Assembly (NCBI RefSeq): GCF_040081985.1
Contig: NZ_JBEBMH010000004.1
Span: 62,001 to 126,000 of the forward strand
Reading direction: 5' to 3'
From: Kumtagia yinganensis
Lineage (GTDB): Bacteria; Pseudomonadota; Alphaproteobacteria; Rhizobiales; Rhizobiaceae
Length of the DNA stretch: 64,000 bases
The position numbers and the translations under genes were made by a program. A model generated the notes under the pieces. It had not been told where the DNA came from. It worked only from the letters and a program-made list of their open reading frames with translations, and made no database searches. Below, one piece after another: positions 1 through 8,587 of this stretch (within the stretch, counting starts at the first letter, position 1; every line of letters starts with the position of its first letter).

Positions 1-352
1 TCAGGTCCCAGCCCTGCCCCGCCGGAAAGCCGGCGTCGTCAAAAAAGCCGCCCGCGCCAGCCTGCGCCAGCCCCAGCAGCGGGACGCTCGACCTCTGCAT
101 CGGCAGGGCGCCGGCCGGCGACCTGTCCGAGACAAGGTCGATAAACTCCTCGATCGACGAACTGGTGGCCTCGATGATCTTGGCGAGCGACTCGGTCGAC
201 GGCCAGCGCGGGCGCCCGTCCGCCGAACGGCGCTTGGATTTATTGAAGGCCGTGGAATCAAGTCCGGCACGCTTGGCCAGACCCGACGCGGACAGGGAAT
301 TTCGCTCGGCAAGGGCATCGATGGCTGCCCAGACACGTTCGTGCGAAAACAT
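1..352 (-). CDS. HTH / S24-type phage-repressor-like regulator, 3' end off window
   Basis: The reading frame starts with ATG at 352 on the minus strand and runs off the left edge without a stop, giving the first 117 residues. It begins MFSHERVWAAIDALAERNSL and continues with a helix-turn-helix (SASGLAKRAGLDSTAFNKSK, about residues 20-40). This arrangement is typical of the short HTH domain of rhizobial S24/LexA-like repressors, whose C-terminal peptidase half would lie outside the window. A longer frame on the same strand starting near 456 is compositionally a shadow. Target genes are unknown; none of the visible neighbours is phage-related. Confidence 0.75.
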   Translation of the reverse strand, partial: MFSHERVWAAIDALAERNSLSASGLAKRAGLDSTAFNKSKRRSADGRPRWPSTESLAKIIEATSSSIEEFIDLVSDRSPAGALPMQRSSVPLLGLAQAGAGGFFDDAGFPAGQGWDL

Positions 353-571
353 CGCGCGGCTCCGGTCGGCAAGGAAAAAATGCCTTGCAGTTGTAGCGCC
401 TGTCTGCTGCATTGTCCACCACGCTTTGCATCGCAGCGCGACATCCGCCACACCATTAGGACGCAGATTCATTACCTGTGAGCACTTGAACGCCGGTTTT
501 CGTCATTTAAGCAGCGCAGCAAACAAGCTCAGCGCCAACTGCGCGTAAATTATTGCTTTTACTAGGGAATT

Positions 572-647
572 TGGTGCCGCTTGCGTGACTCGAACACGCG
601 ACCCCATCATTACGAATGATGTGCTCTACCGACTGAGCTAAAGCGGC
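572..647 (-). tRNA. tRNA-Thr (CGT)
   Basis: The reverse strand folds as a complete 76-nt tRNA. It has a 7-bp acceptor stem GCCGCTT/AAGCGGC, a D arm with AGCTCAGTCGGTAGAGC, an anticodon stem CATCA/TGATG around loop TTCGTAA (anticodon CGT, Thr), a T arm with GTTCGAGTC, discriminator A and an encoded CCA. No integrase gene or att-like duplication is visible beside it. Confidence 0.97.
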
Positions 648-991
648 GACCGGCCCCGACAGCGAAGCCGAACGGTGTGCGCCTGATAACCGCATTGCGC
701 GGCAAATACAAGCCGCCTGCCGCCCGAATTGCCGATGCCGGGCAGTCGAACCCGTCGAGCCATGAAGGAATTGTAGAAAACGTGGCCAGGAGGCGCGGGA
801 TAAGGGCTGGCACAGCGGGCTCCCCGTCGAGGCACGGGGAGAAGAATGATGCGTCCCTGCCTGCCCAAACCGGCAGATTCATGTGAGAAGGCGTTTTGCT
901 TTGCGTCGAACCGCGTTTGCGCCGGCGCCGCCGTTGCTTGAAACGCCGTGTGCGGTTAACGAGTGTCCGGGGTGGTTCGTGGGAGAACGGT
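648..991. other. Intergenic region between tRNA-Thr and the next gene
   Basis: No convincing gene is seen. The only clear structure is a hairpin at 820-841 (CTCCCCGT, 6-nt loop, ACGGGGAG) with no following T-run, so it is not a standard terminator. The stretch presumably carries the tRNA promoter and that of the gene at 992. Confidence 0.5.
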
Positions 992-2104
992 TTGGACCCG
1001 ATCGAGAAAGCGATCCGCAGCGCCTTCGAGAAAGGCAACGCCGACGACAAGGCGTTTCGCGAGAACGTCTACCGCAAGGCGTTCGCGGCGCTCGACCGCG
1101 CCCTGCAGGCCAATCCGAATTTGACGGTCGAGGCGGCAATCAACCGCCGCAAGGTGCTCCAGGCCAAGATCGTCGAGATCGAGACGGAATTCATCCCGGC
1201 CGTTCGGGCGGCCGAGCCCGAACTGCCCGATCCGCTTGCCGGCGCCTTCGAGATGCGCATGGAGCCTGGTACGGCGCCGACGATCGCCGCGCCGGAAGTG
1301 TCGATCGAGCCTGACGGCACGCGGCAGCACCAGGCCGGGCCGGGCGATCTCGGAGCGTTCGACGTGCGGGGCGAACTGGCGCCGCCATCCGAAAGCGGGA
1401 CGATCGACCGCGAGCCCTCGGTCTTGCCCGATCCGGACGCCTCGCGCACACGCCGCCGCCGCAGGCCGCTGGCGGTGTTTTTCATTATCGCCTCACTGGC
1501 CGCGCTTATTGGCATGGGCTTTCTATTCGCCTTCCAGACCGGCCTGTTCAAGTCGCCGGCGGAGCGGGATACTTCGGTGCCGAATCCGCCCTCGACAGCG
1601 GAGGGCGAGGATTTCATTCCCGAGAACGAGGAACCGCCGGTGCTTTCGAGCCAGCCCGGCGAAGACCGGGCCTGGATCGGCATCTTCTCGCCGTCCGATG
1701 CCACCTCCGTCAGCGCGCCCACGGACACCACCGCGGAAGCCATGGAGGACGAGTCCGGGAATTTCTTCCGCATCCGCTCGGGGGAAACCGGATCGGCGAT
1801 CGTCTTCGACGTCGGCCAGGGCGTCCTGGAACAGATCGCCGGCAAGAAGGCGACGTTCGATATCGTGGCGCGCGCGGCGGAAGGCCAGGAAACCGAAATG
1901 GCGGTCGACTGCAACTTCGGCGAACTCGGCGATTGCGGTCGCAAGCGCTACGCGGTGGGTTACGAGAAGGCCGACTTCCTGTTCGAACTGACCTTGCCGG
2001 CGAAAAGCCCGGGCGCCGGCGGCACCATCGCCATCGTCTCGGATTTCGCCAATCAGGGCAAGGCGGTGGACATCTACGAGATCAAGGTCTCGGTCGGGCC
2101 TTAA
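992..2104 (+). CDS. Conserved membrane protein of unknown function, one TM segment
   Basis: A 370-residue protein. The chosen start is TTG at 992 because GGGAGA sits 5 nt upstream and the protein then begins MDPIEKAIRSAFEKG; an upstream ATG at 896 adds an Arg-rich, unlikely N-terminus. The cytoplasmic N-terminal half (1-155) is helical and charged. A poly-Arg stop (RTRRRRRP) precedes a single TM helix at about 160-185, followed by a Pro/Glu-rich linker and a C-terminal domain (230-370) with a Cys pair (CNFGELGDCG) that looks like an extracytoplasmic beta domain. I do not recognise a named family, and no operon partner is evident. Confidence 0.8.
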   Translation: MDPIEKAIRSAFEKGNADDKAFRENVYRKAFAALDRALQANPNLTVEAAINRRKVLQAKIVEIETEFIPAVRAAEPELPDPLAGAFEMRMEPGTAPTIAAPEVSIEPDGTRQHQAGPGDLGAFDVRGELAPPSESGTIDREPSVLPDPDASRTRRRRRPLAVFFIIASLAALIGMGFLFAFQTGLFKSPAERDTSVPNPPSTAEGEDFIPENEEPPVLSSQPGEDRAWIGIFSPSDATSVSAPTDTTAEAMEDESGNFFRIRSGETGSAIVFDVGQGVLEQIAGKKATFDIVARAAEGQETEMAVDCNFGELGDCGRKRYAVGYEKADFLFELTLPAKSPGAGGTIAIVSDFANQGKAVDIYEIKVSVGP

Positions 2105-2128
2105 GCTGCTCGATGGCAGACCGGACGC

Positions 2129-3757
2129 CTAGCCGACCTTCGCCATGATCTTCGGCTCGTCGAGCAAGGCCTGGAGCGTTTCGATCCGGTCGGCTTCGGC
2201 GGCGGGTTTATCCCAGCGCAGGCGCGAGATGCGCGGGAACCGCATGGCGACGCCGGATTTGTGCCGCGTCGAACGGTTCAGCCCCTCGAAGGCAATCTCC
2301 AGCACCAGTCCGTTCCCACGGTCGGCGCGGACCGAGCGCACCGGACCGAAGCGTTCGATCGTGTTGTCGCGCACATATTTGTCGATCTGCCGCAACTCCT
2401 CGTCGGTGAAGCCGAAATAGGCCTTTCCGACCGGCACCAGTTCTTCGCCTCCCTCCGGCCCCGTCCAGACGCCGAACGTGTAGTCGGAATAGAAGCTTGA
2501 GCGTTTGCCATGGCCGCGCTGGGCGTACATCAGCACCGCGTCGACCGTGTAGGGATCGCGTTTCCACTTGAACCACGGGCCTTTCGGCCGGCCGGCGAGA
2601 TAGGGCGAAGTCTTCTGCTTGATCATCACGCCCTCGATCACCGGGTGTGGCGGATGACGGCGCAGGTGGTCGAGTTCGGCCCAGTCGGAAAAGGCGATGA
2701 CGGGAGAAAGATCGAACCGCGCGGGATCGAGCGGTGCGACAAAAGCCTCCAGCCGCGCCCGCCGTTCCAGCAAGGGCAGAGAGCGCAGATCCTCCGGCCC
2801 GTCCTGCAGCAGATCATAGCAGCGCACGAACACCGGAAAGCGCTCGCGCATCTTCGCCGACACGCTCTTGCGGTTCAGCCGCTGCTGCAAGTCGGAAAAG
2901 GTGCCGGTGTGTTCCGGCGGATGGCCGACCAGCAACTCGCCGTCGAGCGCGCCATCGAACGTCATGGCCTCGGCGAGGTCCGGGAAAGCGCCCGAGATTT
3001 CGTCGCCGGTGCGCGAATAGAGTTTTCGCAAGCCACCCTCGGAGACGGCCTGCACGCGAATTCCGTCCCATTTCCACTCGGCCGCGTAGTCCGCGGGCTC
3101 GATCCTGGCGAGATCGTTGTCCTCGACGGCGTGCGACAGCATGACGGAGCGGAACAGGGCGCGCGCTGCCTTTTCGGGGCGCGGCGCCTTGCCTTCCAGC
3201 CAGGCGAACAGCGACCGATAGGGCGGATCGAGCCCGTGCCAGACCTCCTCGATGTCAGCCACGTCGACCGTGCCGAGGCCCGCCAGTGCCTGCTTGGCTA
3301 GGCGGGCGGAAACGCCGATGCGCAGCCCCCCTGTGACCAGCTTGATGATGGCATAGCGCGCCGAAATGCCGGCTGCATCGAGCAGTTGCGCCAGCACCGC
3401 CGGCCCGTCCGAGCGGCTGGCCGATTGCAGCGCGCCGACGACCTCGCCGAGCGTCGGCGCGTGGTTCGGCTTCTTGTCGGCCGGCGGTACGGGCCACACA
3501 AGCGAGACGGTTTCCGCCAAGTCCCCGACATAGTCGTAGGAATAACCGAACAGAACCGGGTCCATGCGCTCCATGACCAACGTGCGCAGCATCGCCGGTT
3601 TCACTGCCGCGATGTTGAGGTCGCCGGTTATCGCCGCCAGCGCCAGGCCGCGGTCGGGATCGGGCGTGGCGGCGAAATAGTCGGTGAGCAGTTTTAGCTT
3701 GCCGTTGCGCGACGGCGTCAGTACGAGGCGGTCAAGGAGTTCGGCGAAAGCCTCCAT
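2129..3757 (-). CDS. ATP-dependent DNA ligase of the Lhr/exonuclease-associated type
   Basis: A 542-residue ligase that seals nicks through a ligase-AMP intermediate. An N-terminal helical domain (1-200) precedes the adenylation domain; the nucleotidyl Lys is K229 in the KWDG motif (EWKWDGIRVQ). Later motifs include LDGELL, the IKQKTSPY segment and the C-terminal FKWKRDPYTVDAVL region of motif V and the OB fold. The ATG at 3757 overlaps the stop of the exonuclease gene (TGATG), so the two are translationally coupled. Such ligases are annotated as the ligase of a damage-response set with an MBL exonuclease, an Lhr-type helicase and PdeM, all present within 7 kb here. Confidence 0.95.
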   Translation of the reverse strand: MEAFAELLDRLVLTPSRNGKLKLLTDYFAATPDPDRGLALAAITGDLNIAAVKPAMLRTLVMERMDPVLFGYSYDYVGDLAETVSLVWPVPPADKKPNHAPTLGEVVGALQSASRSDGPAVLAQLLDAAGISARYAIIKLVTGGLRIGVSARLAKQALAGLGTVDVADIEEVWHGLDPPYRSLFAWLEGKAPRPEKAARALFRSVMLSHAVEDNDLARIEPADYAAEWKWDGIRVQAVSEGGLRKLYSRTGDEISGAFPDLAEAMTFDGALDGELLVGHPPEHTGTFSDLQQRLNRKSVSAKMRERFPVFVRCYDLLQDGPEDLRSLPLLERRARLEAFVAPLDPARFDLSPVIAFSDWAELDHLRRHPPHPVIEGVMIKQKTSPYLAGRPKGPWFKWKRDPYTVDAVLMYAQRGHGKRSSFYSDYTFGVWTGPEGGEELVPVGKAYFGFTDEELRQIDKYVRDNTIERFGPVRSVRADRGNGLVLEIAFEGLNRSTRHKSGVAMRFPRISRLRWDKPAAEADRIETLQALLDEPKIMAKVG

Positions 3758-4767
3758 CAGTCGCCCTCGTCCTCGTAGCCGACGAGGTGCAGCGGCCGGG
3801 CCGCGATGCCGGCAAGCTCGCACCAACGCACCAGTGCCTCCTCGCGGCCGTGTGTGACCCAGACTTCCGACGCACCGGTTTCGAGAATCGTCGCGGTCAG
3901 TTCGTCCCAGTCCGAATGGTCGGAGATGATCAGGGGAAGTTCGACGCCGCGCTGTTTGGCGCGCTGGCGGATGCGCATCCACCCCGACGCGAAGCAGGAG
4001 ATCGGCTCCGGAAAGCGCCGCGCCCAGCGGTCGGCGAAGGCCGAGGGCGGGCCGATGACGATGGCGCCGGCGAAATCGCCCTTGCTGCCCGGCTCCAGCG
4101 TTGCCGGTTGCAGCTCGCCGAGATCGATGCCCCGGCTTTGATAGTAGATGGAGAGTTTTGCCAGCGCGCCGTGGATGTGGATCGGCTGGTCGAGGCCGGC
4201 TTCGCGCAAAAGTTTCATGACACGCTGCGCCTTGCCCAGCGCATAGGCGCCGACGAGGTGCGCGCTTTCCGGAAACTGGTTGGTCGACTTGAGCAGCCGG
4301 TTGATTTCTTCGGTGTCGGGCGGATGACGGAACACAGGGAGCCCGAAGGTCGCCTCGGTGATGAAGACGTCGCAGGCGACCGGCTCGAAGGGCGCGCATG
4401 TGGCGTCGCGCCGGCGCTTGTAGTCGCCCGACGCGACGATGCGGATACCGCCCTGCTCGACGGCGATCTGCGCGGAACCCAGCACATGGCCGGCCGGATG
4501 GAAGCTGACCGAGACGCCGTTCAGATCGATGATCTCACCCAGCGGGGCACCCTGGGTCGTGCCGGCAAATCCTTCGCCGTAGCGCAGGCCCATGATGTCA
4601 AGGGTTTCCCGCGTCGCGAGCACAGCCCCATGGCCGGCACGCGCATGGTCGGAATGGCCATGGGTGATCAGCGCGCGGGCGACCGGCTTGACCGGGTCGA
4701 TGAAAAAGTCGCCGGGCGGGCAGTACAGGCCCTCGGGCCGGGGGTGAAGCAGGTCGCGGGCTCGCAT
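3757..4767 (-). CDS. Ligase-associated DNA exonuclease (metallo-beta-lactamase fold)
   Basis: A 336-residue protein of the MBL/beta-CASP (SNM1/Artemis-like) superfamily. The metal-binding motif THGHSDH is at residues 35-41, with further ligands in HPAGHVLGSAQ and SGDYKRRRD, and C-terminal beta-CASP-type motifs IISDHSDW and VTHGREE. It is the first gene of a two-gene operon with the ligase and is expected to trim DNA ends before sealing. It diverges from the methyltransferase gene across about 105 bp that must hold both promoters; no GTTC-N7-GTTC SOS box is seen there. Confidence 0.93.
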   Translation of the reverse strand: MRARDLLHPRPEGLYCPPGDFFIDPVKPVARALITHGHSDHARAGHGAVLATRETLDIMGLRYGEGFAGTTQGAPLGEIIDLNGVSVSFHPAGHVLGSAQIAVEQGGIRIVASGDYKRRRDATCAPFEPVACDVFITEATFGLPVFRHPPDTEEINRLLKSTNQFPESAHLVGAYALGKAQRVMKLLREAGLDQPIHIHGALAKLSIYYQSRGIDLGELQPATLEPGSKGDFAGAIVIGPPSAFADRWARRFPEPISCFASGWMRIRQRAKQRGVELPLIISDHSDWDELTATILETGASEVWVTHGREEALVRWCELAGIAARPLHLVGYEDEGD

Positions 4768-4873
4768 CGCCTCAAGATAGGCTTTTATTCAGGCGCGGGA
4801 AGCCCGTTGAAACGGCCTCCTGACTCCCCGTAGAAGCGGCTTCGATTTCCACGCTGTCCGAGCAGTCCGCCCC

Positions 4874-5821
4874 ATGAAACCGCTCCCCGCCTCCTCCGGC
4901 GACCTGATCGCCGACCGCCGCGCCGACTATGCGGAAATGCTGTTCGCCAATGGCGAGCATGCGGCGGCGGCCGAACTGATGCTTGGCGCGCTGGAGCTTG
5001 CGCCGGCCTGGGCGATGGGTTGGTTCCGCCTGGGCGAGTTCCAGGAGGCGGCGGGTGCGCCGACGGAAGCCGCGCGGGCGTGGCGGATGGCGCTGCAACT
5101 GGCGCCGGACGACCGGCCGGGCGCCGCGCTGAAGCTGCAGTTGATCGGCGAGGCGCCGGCCTCGACAGCACCACCGAGCGCCTTCGTCGAGACGCTGTTC
5201 GACCAGTATGCGGACAAATTCGATCACGCCCTGGTGGAGACGCTCGGCTACCGCGCGCCGCAATTGCTGGAGGCTGCCATCCATGCCGCCGCGCCAGGGC
5301 GGACTTTCAGGCGGGCCGTCGATCTCGGCTGCGGCACCGGGCTGATGGGAGAGCGGCTGCGGTCGTTTGTGAACCATCTCGAAGGGCACGACATTTCAGC
5401 CGCCATGCTGAAGAAGGCAGCGGCGCGAAAAATCTACGACAGGCTGCAAAAATCCGATCTCCAGACGCTCGAGCTCGAACCATTCTTGGCGGACCTCGTC
5501 ACGGCCGCTGATGTCTTCATGTATGTCGGCGCGTTGGAGCGGGTTTTCGCCACGGTTGCCGGGGGCCTGGAAAAGGACGGTCTGTTTGCCTTCACGGTGG
5601 AGAGGTATGACGGAGCGGAGGATTTTCGCCTGCGCGAAACCCGGCGCTATGCGCATTCGGAGGCGTACGTGCGGCGGGTGCTGGCGCGCGCCGGGTTTTC
5701 CGCCGTTACGTTTGCCAGCGATACCATTCGCATGGATCGGACCTTGCCCGTCACCGGTCTGATCGTGGTGGCACTTCGGCTACCTGATCCCTTTTTGTTC
5801 CAGATTCCGCTTGGCGGCTGA
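4874..5821 (+). CDS. TPR-containing SAM-dependent methyltransferase
   Basis: A 315-residue protein. The N-terminal 90 residues form two TPR-like helical pairs (ADYAEMLFANGEHAAAAELM...). The Rossmann methyltransferase domain has motif I AVDLGCGTGLMGERL near residues 148-162, GHDIS for the acidic ribose ligand, and FMYVGALE as motif IV. The substrate is unknown; similar proteins are described only as putative methyltransferases. The gene lies between the two halves of the repair module and directly upstream of the helicase (24-bp gap), so co-transcription with helicase and pdeM is likely. Confidence 0.85.
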   Translation: MKPLPASSGDLIADRRADYAEMLFANGEHAAAAELMLGALELAPAWAMGWFRLGEFQEAAGAPTEAARAWRMALQLAPDDRPGAALKLQLIGEAPASTAPPSAFVETLFDQYADKFDHALVETLGYRAPQLLEAAIHAAAPGRTFRRAVDLGCGTGLMGERLRSFVNHLEGHDISAAMLKKAAARKIYDRLQKSDLQTLELEPFLADLVTAADVFMYVGALERVFATVAGGLEKDGLFAFTVERYDGAEDFRLRETRRYAHSEAYVRRVLARAGFSAVTFASDTIRMDRTLPVTGLIVVALRLPDPFLFQIPLGG

Positions 5822-5845
5822 CTAGGCCCGCGCTACTTCTGGCGC

Positions 5846-8587
5846 GTGACCGACCAGAGCCGTGTCCTGTCCGCGAATGCCGCGGCCCTGCTGCCCGAGC
5901 CGTTCCTGAAATGGTTCGCCGGGCGGGGCTGGTCGCCGCGCGCCCACCAGATCGAGCTTCTGGCAAAGGCCCAGGCGGGGAATTCCGTGCTGCTGGTCGC
6001 TCCGACCGGCGCCGGCAAGACGCTCGCCGGTTTCCTGCCGGCGCTGGTCGACCTGGCGACGCGCCCGAAACGCAAGCCGGGCGAGGCGCATCGCGGCGTG
6101 CATACGCTCTACATCTCGCCGCTCAAGGCGCTGGCTGTCGACATCGAGCGCAACCTCGGCAAGCCGGTCGCCGAGATCGGCCTCCCGGTCTCGATGGAAA
6201 CGCGCACCGGCGACACGCCGGCGCACAAGCGCCAGCGCCAGAAGCTGTCGCCGCCCGACATATTGCTGACGACGCCCGAACAACTGGCCCTGCTGATCGC
6301 CTCGCCGGATGCGAAGCGTTTTTTCGCTGGGCTGCGCTACGTCGTTTTGGACGAACTGCATTCGCTGGTCACGTCGAAGCGCGGGCATCTGCTGTCGCTC
6401 GGGCTGGCGCGGCTGCGGCGGTTCTTCCCGAAACTTCAGGCCATCGGGTTGTCCGCCACCGTCGCCCAACCTGACGAATTGCGGCGCTGGCTGGTGGCGC
6501 AGGTTTTGTCCTCCCCCCTTGCGGGGGGTGAGGAGCGGTCGGCCGCAGGCCGAGAGGAAGCCAACGATTTTGCTTCTTCAGCGACGAACGCCCGCAGCGA
6601 AAGCGGCGGGCAGGGCGGCAGCCCAGAGGGGGTAACATCAGAAGGCACCACCAATAGGAAGAGCACTGCCGGACCAACCCTCTCCGCCCGCTACGCGGGC
6701 ACCTCCCCCGCAAGGGGGGAGGGTAAACCGATGGCCGAAATGATCACGGTGACCGGCGGGGCTAAGCCGGACATTTCCATCCTGGATTCGGAACAGCGCG
6801 TGCCCTGGGCCGGGCATTCGTCGCGCTACGCCATTCCCGAGATCTACGATGAGGTCCGCAGGCACAAGACCACGCTGCTGTTCGTCAACACCCGCAGCCA
6901 GGCGGAAATGCTGTTTTCCGAACTGTGGCGGGTCAACGAGGACACGCTGCCCATCGCCTTGCATCACGGTTCGCTGGATGTCGGCCAGCGCCGGCGCGTC
7001 GAGAAGGCGATGGAAACCGGTAGCCTGCGCGCCATCGTCGCCACCTCGACGCTCGACCTCGGCATCGACTGGGGCGATGTCGACCTCGTCGTCCATGTCG
7101 GCGCGCCGAAAGGCGCCAGCCGGCTCGCCCAGCGCATCGGCCGCGCCAATCACCGCTTGGACGAGCCGAGTAAGGCGATCCTCATTCCCGCGAACCGGTT
7201 CGAGGTGCTGGAATGCCGGGCGGCGGTCGAGGCCAACTATATCGGCGCGCAGGACACGCCACCGCTGATCGACGGCGCGCTCGACGTGCTGGCCCAGCAT
7301 ATTCTGGGCAGCGCCTGCGCAGAATCCTTTTATGCAACCGAACTTTTCGAGGAAGTGCGGAGCGCCGCGCCCTATGCATCGCTGCCGCGCGAAACCTTTG
7401 ATCGCGCCGTCGATTTTGTCGCCACCGGCGGTTACGCGCTGCGCACCTACGAACGTTACGCCAAGATACGGCAGACCAAGGAAGGCAAGTGGCGCATCTC
7501 GCATCCGCGCTTCGCCCAGCAATACAGGCTCAATGTCGGCACCATCGTCGAGGCGCCCTATCTGACCCTGCGTTATGCCCGCTCCGGCCGCGGCGTCGCC
7601 TCGCGCGGCGGCCCGGTGCTTGGAAAAATCGAGGAAGGTTTTCTGGAATCAATCTCGCCCGGCGATACCTTCCTGTTCGCCGGAAAGGTGCTGCGGCTGG
7701 AAGGGATTCGTGAGACCGAAGCCTTCGTCTCCAACGCCGTCGGCAATGACCCGCGCATTCCAGTCTATGCGGGCGGCAAGTTCCCGCTGTCCACCTATCT
7801 GGCCGAGCAGGTTCGCGGCATGCTGGCCGACCCCACCCGATGGAAGGCGCTGCCCGATCAGGTGTCGGACTGGCTGCGTATCCAGGCGGAGAAATCCGTG
7901 TTGCCGCGCCGCGAGGACCTGCTGGTCGAGACCTTTCCGCGGGGCAACCGCCATTACATGGTCTGTTATCCCTTCGAGGGCCGCCTCGCGCACCAGACCC
8001 TCGGCATGCTCTTGACGCGGCGGCTGGACCGCGCCGGCGCGCGTCCGCTGGGTTTCGTCGCCACGGACTATTCGCTGGCGGTCTGGGGGCTCGACGACAT
8101 GGGTGCGCTTTTCCAGAGCGGAAAGCTGCCGCTGTCGAAACTGTTCGACGAGGACATGCTGGGCGACGATCTGGAGGACTGGCTGGCGGACAGCTATCTG
8201 CTCAAGCGCATGTTTCGCAACTGCGCGCTGATTTCGGGCCTCATCGAGAAGCGCCATCCCGGGCAGGAGAAGAGCGGCCGGCAGGTGACCGTCTCGGCTG
8301 ACCTGATCTATGACGTGTTGCGCACGCACGAGCCGGACCACATCCTTTTGCAGGCGACGCGGGCCGACGCGGCGACCGGACTGCTCGATGTCAGGAGGCT
8401 GGCCGAGATGCTCTCGCGCATCCCGGGTCGAATCGTGCATAAGAATCTTGAGCATATCTCGCCGCTGGCGGTCCCGATCATGCTGGAGATCGGCAAGGAG
8501 CGCGTGCCGGGCGAGGCCAACGAGACCTTGCTCGAGGAAGCGTCGCTGGTGGCGGAGGCGATGGGCACGGACATGGAGATCGAATGA
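5846..8587 (+). CDS. Ligase-associated Lhr-type DEXH-box DNA helicase, with repeat-encoded insert
   Basis: A 913-residue superfamily 2 helicase starting at GTG 5846. RecA1 has Walker A APTGAGKT (residues 52-59), the DELH box and SAT (GLSAT); RecA2 has LLFVNTRSQAEM, ATSTLDLGIDWG and the QRIGRANH motif VI. A winged-helix/Lhr-core C-terminal region follows. Residues 222-292 are not helicase sequence: they are encoded by a 213-bp palindromic element (separate entry) sitting in frame between motif III and motif IV, at the RecA1/RecA2 junction. Family members have no such insert as far as I know. The stop overlaps the pdeM start (ATGA). Confidence 0.95.
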   Translation: MTDQSRVLSANAAALLPEPFLKWFAGRGWSPRAHQIELLAKAQAGNSVLLVAPTGAGKTLAGFLPALVDLATRPKRKPGEAHRGVHTLYISPLKALAVDIERNLGKPVAEIGLPVSMETRTGDTPAHKRQRQKLSPPDILLTTPEQLALLIASPDAKRFFAGLRYVVLDELHSLVTSKRGHLLSLGLARLRRFFPKLQAIGLSATVAQPDELRRWLVAQVLSSPLAGGEERSAAGREEANDFASSATNARSESGGQGGSPEGVTSEGTTNRKSTAGPTLSARYAGTSPARGEGKPMAEMITVTGGAKPDISILDSEQRVPWAGHSSRYAIPEIYDEVRRHKTTLLFVNTRSQAEMLFSELWRVNEDTLPIALHHGSLDVGQRRRVEKAMETGSLRAIVATSTLDLGIDWGDVDLVVHVGAPKGASRLAQRIGRANHRLDEPSKAILIPANRFEVLECRAAVEANYIGAQDTPPLIDGALDVLAQHILGSACAESFYATELFEEVRSAAPYASLPRETFDRAVDFVATGGYALRTYERYAKIRQTKEGKWRISHPRFAQQYRLNVGTIVEAPYLTLRYARSGRGVASRGGPVLGKIEEGFLESISPGDTFLFAGKVLRLEGIRETEAFVSNAVGNDPRIPVYAGGKFPLSTYLAEQVRGMLADPTRWKALPDQVSDWLRIQAEKSVLPRREDLLVETFPRGNRHYMVCYPFEGRLAHQTLGMLLTRRLDRAGARPLGFVATDYSLAVWGLDDMGALFQSGKLPLSKLFDEDMLGDDLEDWLADSYLLKRMFRNCALISGLIEKRHPGQEKSGRQVTVSADLIYDVLRTHEPDHILLQATRADAATGLLDVRRLAEMLSRIPGRIVHKNLEHISPLAVPIMLEIGKERVPGEANETLLEEASLVAEAMGTDMEIE
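6510..6722. repeat. 213-bp palindromic repeat element inserted in frame in the helicase gene
   Basis: The ends are perfect 18-bp inverted repeats: CCTCCCCCCTTGCGGGGG at 6510-6527 and its reverse complement at 6705-6722. Inner parts are partly complementary (AGCGGTCGGCCGCAGG near the left end; CGCCCGCTACGCGGGC near the right). The length is exactly 71 codons with no stop in the host frame, encoding a Ser/Gly/Ala-rich stretch (SSPLAGGEERSAAGREEAND...). GC-rich C6/G6 tips resemble the intergenic elements at 18519 and 49291, although the sequence family differs. Confidence 0.85.

Noticed and set aside
1..456. 151-residue minus-strand frame covering the left edge
   Set aside because: Arg/Ser/Pro-rich shadow; the HTH protein starting at 352 in another frame has recognisable domain sequence.
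572..647. tRNA-Thr as an integration site of a genomic island
   Set aside because: No integrase and no partial tRNA duplication are visible in the window.
896..991. N-terminal extension of the membrane protein at 992
   Set aside because: Arg-rich and without family features; TTG 992 has a good ribosome binding site.
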